Positions 61,902 through 64,000 of a stretch of 64,000 nucleotides of DNA are shown here, in pieces. This DNA is from Phytobacter ursingii (lineage in GTDB: Bacteria; Pseudomonadota; Gammaproteobacteria; Enterobacterales; Enterobacteriaceae), in the NCBI GenBank assembly GCA_901456055.1, contig CABDWT010000001.1:186001-250000 (forward strand). The letters are read 5' to 3'. Every line of letters begins with the position of its first letter. Position 1 is the stretch's first letter. Below the pieces are notes generated by a model. That model saw only the letters and a program-made list of their open reading frames with translations, was not told where the DNA came from and made no database searches. A program made the position numbers and the translations under genes.

Positions 61902-62897
61902 ATGTCTGCCTCATCTATCACCCTGCCGCATGGCAAAAAAGGGTCGCTAAAACAGTTCGTAGGTCGCCATATCAACGTGATTGGCCTGCTGGTGGTGATC
62001 GCCATTTTGTACCTGGTGTTTTCGTTCAATGCGCCCGGGTTTATCTCACTCAACAATCAAATGAACGTGCTGCGCGATGCCGCCACTATCGGGATTGCTG
62101 CCTGGGCGATGACGCTGATTATTATCTCCGGTGAAATTGATGTCAGCGTCGGGCCCATGGTGGCCTTTGTCTCGGTTTGTCTGGCTTTTTTGCTGCAATT
62201 CCAGGTGCCTCTGCTGGTGGCTTGCCTGCTGGTGCTCCTGCTGGGGGCGGTCCTGGGCACGCTGGCGGGCATTTTGCGCGGTGTGTTTAACGTCCCGAGC
62301 TTCGTGGCGACCTTAGGGTTATGGAGCGCCCTGCGCGGTATGGGGCTGTTTATGACCAATGCGCTGCCGGTACCTATCGAAGAGAATGATGTGCTGGACT
62401 GGCTGGGCGGACAGTTCCTCGGCGTGCCGGTTTCGGCGCTGGTCATGATGCTGATTTTTGCGCTCTTCGTCTTTATCAGCCGCAAAACCGCCTTCGGACG
62501 CTCGGTGTTCGCTGTGGGCGGCAACGCGACCGCCGCGCAACTCTGCGGCATTAACGTCAAACGGGTGCGCATTCTGATTTTCACGCTGTCCGGCCTGCTG
62601 GCTGCAGTGACCGGCATTCTGCTGGCGGCGCGCCTGGGGTCGGGCAACGCCGGGGCGGCTAACGGACTGGAGTTCGATGTGATTGCCGCCGTTGTGGTCG
62701 GCGGCACTGCGCTTTCCGGCGGACGCGGTTCTTTGCTCGGCACGCTGCTTGGTGTGCTGGTCATCACGCTTATCGGTAACGGGCTGGTACTGCTTGGAAT
62801 TAACTCCTTTTTCCAGCAGGTGGTGCGCGGCGTCATCATCGTGGTGGCGGTACTGGCGAACATTCTGCTGACCCAACGTAACAGTAAAAAACGCTGA
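61902..62897 (+). CDS. yphD: Sugar ABC transporter permease YphD
   Basis: 331 residues, RbsC/AraH-type permease with eight to ten membrane segments and the conserved stretch IIISGEIDVSVGPMVAFVSV and AVGGNATAAQLCGINVKRVRI. Forms the channel with YphE; inner membrane. Confidence 0.92.
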   Translation: MSASSITLPHGKKGSLKQFVGRHINVIGLLVVIAILYLVFSFNAPGFISLNNQMNVLRDAATIGIAAWAMTLIIISGEIDVSVGPMVAFVSVCLAFLLQFQVPLLVACLLVLLLGAVLGTLAGILRGVFNVPSFVATLGLWSALRGMGLFMTNALPVPIEENDVLDWLGGQFLGVPVSALVMMLIFALFVFISRKTAFGRSVFAVGGNATAAQLCGINVKRVRILIFTLSGLLAAVTGILLAARLGSGNAGAANGLEFDVIAAVVVGGTALSGGRGSLLGTLLGVLVITLIGNGLVLLGINSFFQQVVRGVIIVVAVLANILLTQRNSKKR

Positions 62898-62959
62898 TTC
62901 GATGACTCTTCGCGCCGGACCGGGCGCAAACATAATTGCTACAGAGGAACGAGGGAATG

Positions 62960-64000
62960 ATGAAAACCATGCTGGCAGCTTACTTACCGGGCAACTCCAC
63001 CGTCGATTTACGGGAAGTACCCGTCCCGCAACCTGGCATCAACCAGGTGCTGATTAAAATGAAGTCGTCGGGCATTTGCGGTAGTGATGTCCATTACATT
63101 TACCACCAGCACCGGGCAACCGCTGCGGCACCGGATAAACCGTTGTACCAGGGTTTTATCAATGGGCACGAGCCGTGCGGGCAGATTGTGACGCGTGGGC
63201 AAGGATGCCGCCATTTCAAAGAGGGTGACCGCGTGCTGGTGTACCACATCTCGGGCTGCGGATTTTGCGCAAACTGTCGCCGGGGATTCCCAATCTCCTG
63301 TACCGGAGAAGGCAAAGCCGCTTACGGCTGGCAGCGCGATGGCGGCCATGCGGAATACCTGCTGGCGGAAGAGAAAGATCTCATCCTGCTCCCTGAAGCG
63401 TTGAGCTATGAAGACGGGGCTTTTGTGAGTTGTGGCGTGGGTACGGCTTATGAAGGCATTCTGCGCGGGGAAGTGTCCGGTAGTGATAACGTGCTGGTGG
63501 TCGGACTCGGCCCGGTGGGGATGATGGCTATGATGCTGGCGCGGGGGCGTGGTGCGAAACGCGTCATTGGTGTGGATATGCTGCCGGAACGACTGACGAT
63601 GGCCAGGCAGCTTGGGGTGATGGACCACGGCTATCTGGCGACCACCGACGGGCTTGCGGCGATCATTGCGGATATCACACGCGGCGGCGCTGATGTGGCG
63701 CTCGACTGCTCCGGCAATGCCGCCGGGCGTCTGCTGGCCCTGCAATCTACCGCTGACTGGGGCCGCGTGGTTTATATTGGCGAAACCGGCAAAGTGGAGT
63801 TCGAAGTCAGCGCCGATCTGATGCATCACCAGCGGCGCATTATCGGTTCCTGGGTGACCAGCCTTTTCCACATGGAAAAATGCGCGAATGACCTTACCGA
63901 CTGGAAACTGTGGCCGCGTAATGCCATTACCCACCGTTTCTCGCTGGAACAGGCGGGAGAGGCATACGCACTGATGGCGAGCGGTAAGTGCGGCAAAGTG
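62960..64000 (+). CDS. yphC: Zinc-dependent alcohol dehydrogenase YphC, 3' end missing
   Basis: 347 codons are present; by comparison with E. coli about six residues and the stop lie beyond the window. Start MKTMLAAYLPG; an ATG immediately before (62957) is equally placed, with GAGG upstream. MDR family: catalytic Zn ligands in GICGSDVHY and GHEPCG, structural zinc-loop remnants CGFCANCRRGFPISC, Rossmann motif VVGLGPVGMMAMMLA. Probably oxidises a polyol or sugar alcohol taken up by YphFED. Confidence 0.92.
   Translation, partial: MKTMLAAYLPGNSTVDLREVPVPQPGINQVLIKMKSSGICGSDVHYIYHQHRATAAAPDKPLYQGFINGHEPCGQIVTRGQGCRHFKEGDRVLVYHISGCGFCANCRRGFPISCTGEGKAAYGWQRDGGHAEYLLAEEKDLILLPEALSYEDGAFVSCGVGTAYEGILRGEVSGSDNVLVVGLGPVGMMAMMLARGRGAKRVIGVDMLPERLTMARQLGVMDHGYLATTDGLAAIIADITRGGADVALDCSGNAAGRLLALQSTADWGRVVYIGETGKVEFEVSADLMHHQRRIIGSWVTSLFHMEKCANDLTDWKLWPRNAITHRFSLEQAGEAYALMASGKCGKV

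Overview
The window is chromosomal DNA of an enterobacterium close to Escherichia, Salmonella and Citrobacter. Most genes encode proteins near-identical in length and sequence to E. coli K-12 counterparts, in the E. coli order of the pssA to yph region (pssA-patZ-tapT-trxC-yfiF / ung-grcA-srmB-trmN6-nadB-rpoE-rseABC-lepAB-rnc-era-recO-pdxJ-acpS-yfhL-yfhH / pgpC-tadA-mltF-purL-glmY-glrK-qseG-glrR-glnB-hmp-glyA / yphH-yphG-yphFEDC). A Citrobacter-like species is the best guess, from the mix of E. coli-type yph genes, an IS200 copy and extra loci. This is inference, not a typing result.

Three blocks break the E. coli order. (1) About 13.6 kb (5951-19510) sits between yfiF and ung. It holds a divergent gene cluster resembling the E. 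coli ydi/fadK and cai/fix loci: a FixABCX-type electron-transfer flavoprotein set, two acyl-CoA dehydrogenases, an acyl-CoA ligase, a CaiB-type CoA-transferase, two unrelated MFS transporters (one of the aromatic-acid type), an AraC regulator, and at its distal end a superoxide-reductase-like desulfoferrodoxin. The genes look like an anaerobic pathway that imports a carboxylic acid, makes its CoA thioester and reduces (or oxidises) it with electrons passed through FixABCX. The substrate cannot be read from the sequence. (2) murQ-murP lies beside yfhH, with two copies of an operator-like motif and a CRP-like site in the shared promoter region. (3) rcnR-rcnA (nickel/cobalt efflux) lies between glyA and yphH, with three G-tract RcnR-type operators.

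Layout: 1-5.9 kb phospholipid synthesis, protein acetylation, tRNA modification and thioredoxin 2; 5.9-19.5 kb accessory acyl-CoA/ETF cluster; 19.5-25.5 kb ung, grcA (tandem FNR sites), an IS200 element, srmB, trmN6, nadB; 25.5-35.8 kb the sigma-E operon, lepA-lepB, rnc-era-recO-pdxJ-acpS and yfhL, with two long palindromic intergenic elements; 35.8-40.3 kb yfhH/murQP, pgpC, tadA; 40.3-50.5 kb mltF, purL (PurR box), glmY sRNA with sigma-54 promoter and three GlrR sites, glrK-qseG-glrR, glnB; 50.5-54.6 kb hmp, glyA, rcnA/rcnR; 54.6-64 kb the yph cluster (ROK regulator, TPR protein, sugar-type ABC transporter, zinc alcohol dehydrogenase). The first gene (pssA) and last gene (yphC) are cut by the window edges. 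No rRNA, tRNA, CRISPR array or prophage was seen.
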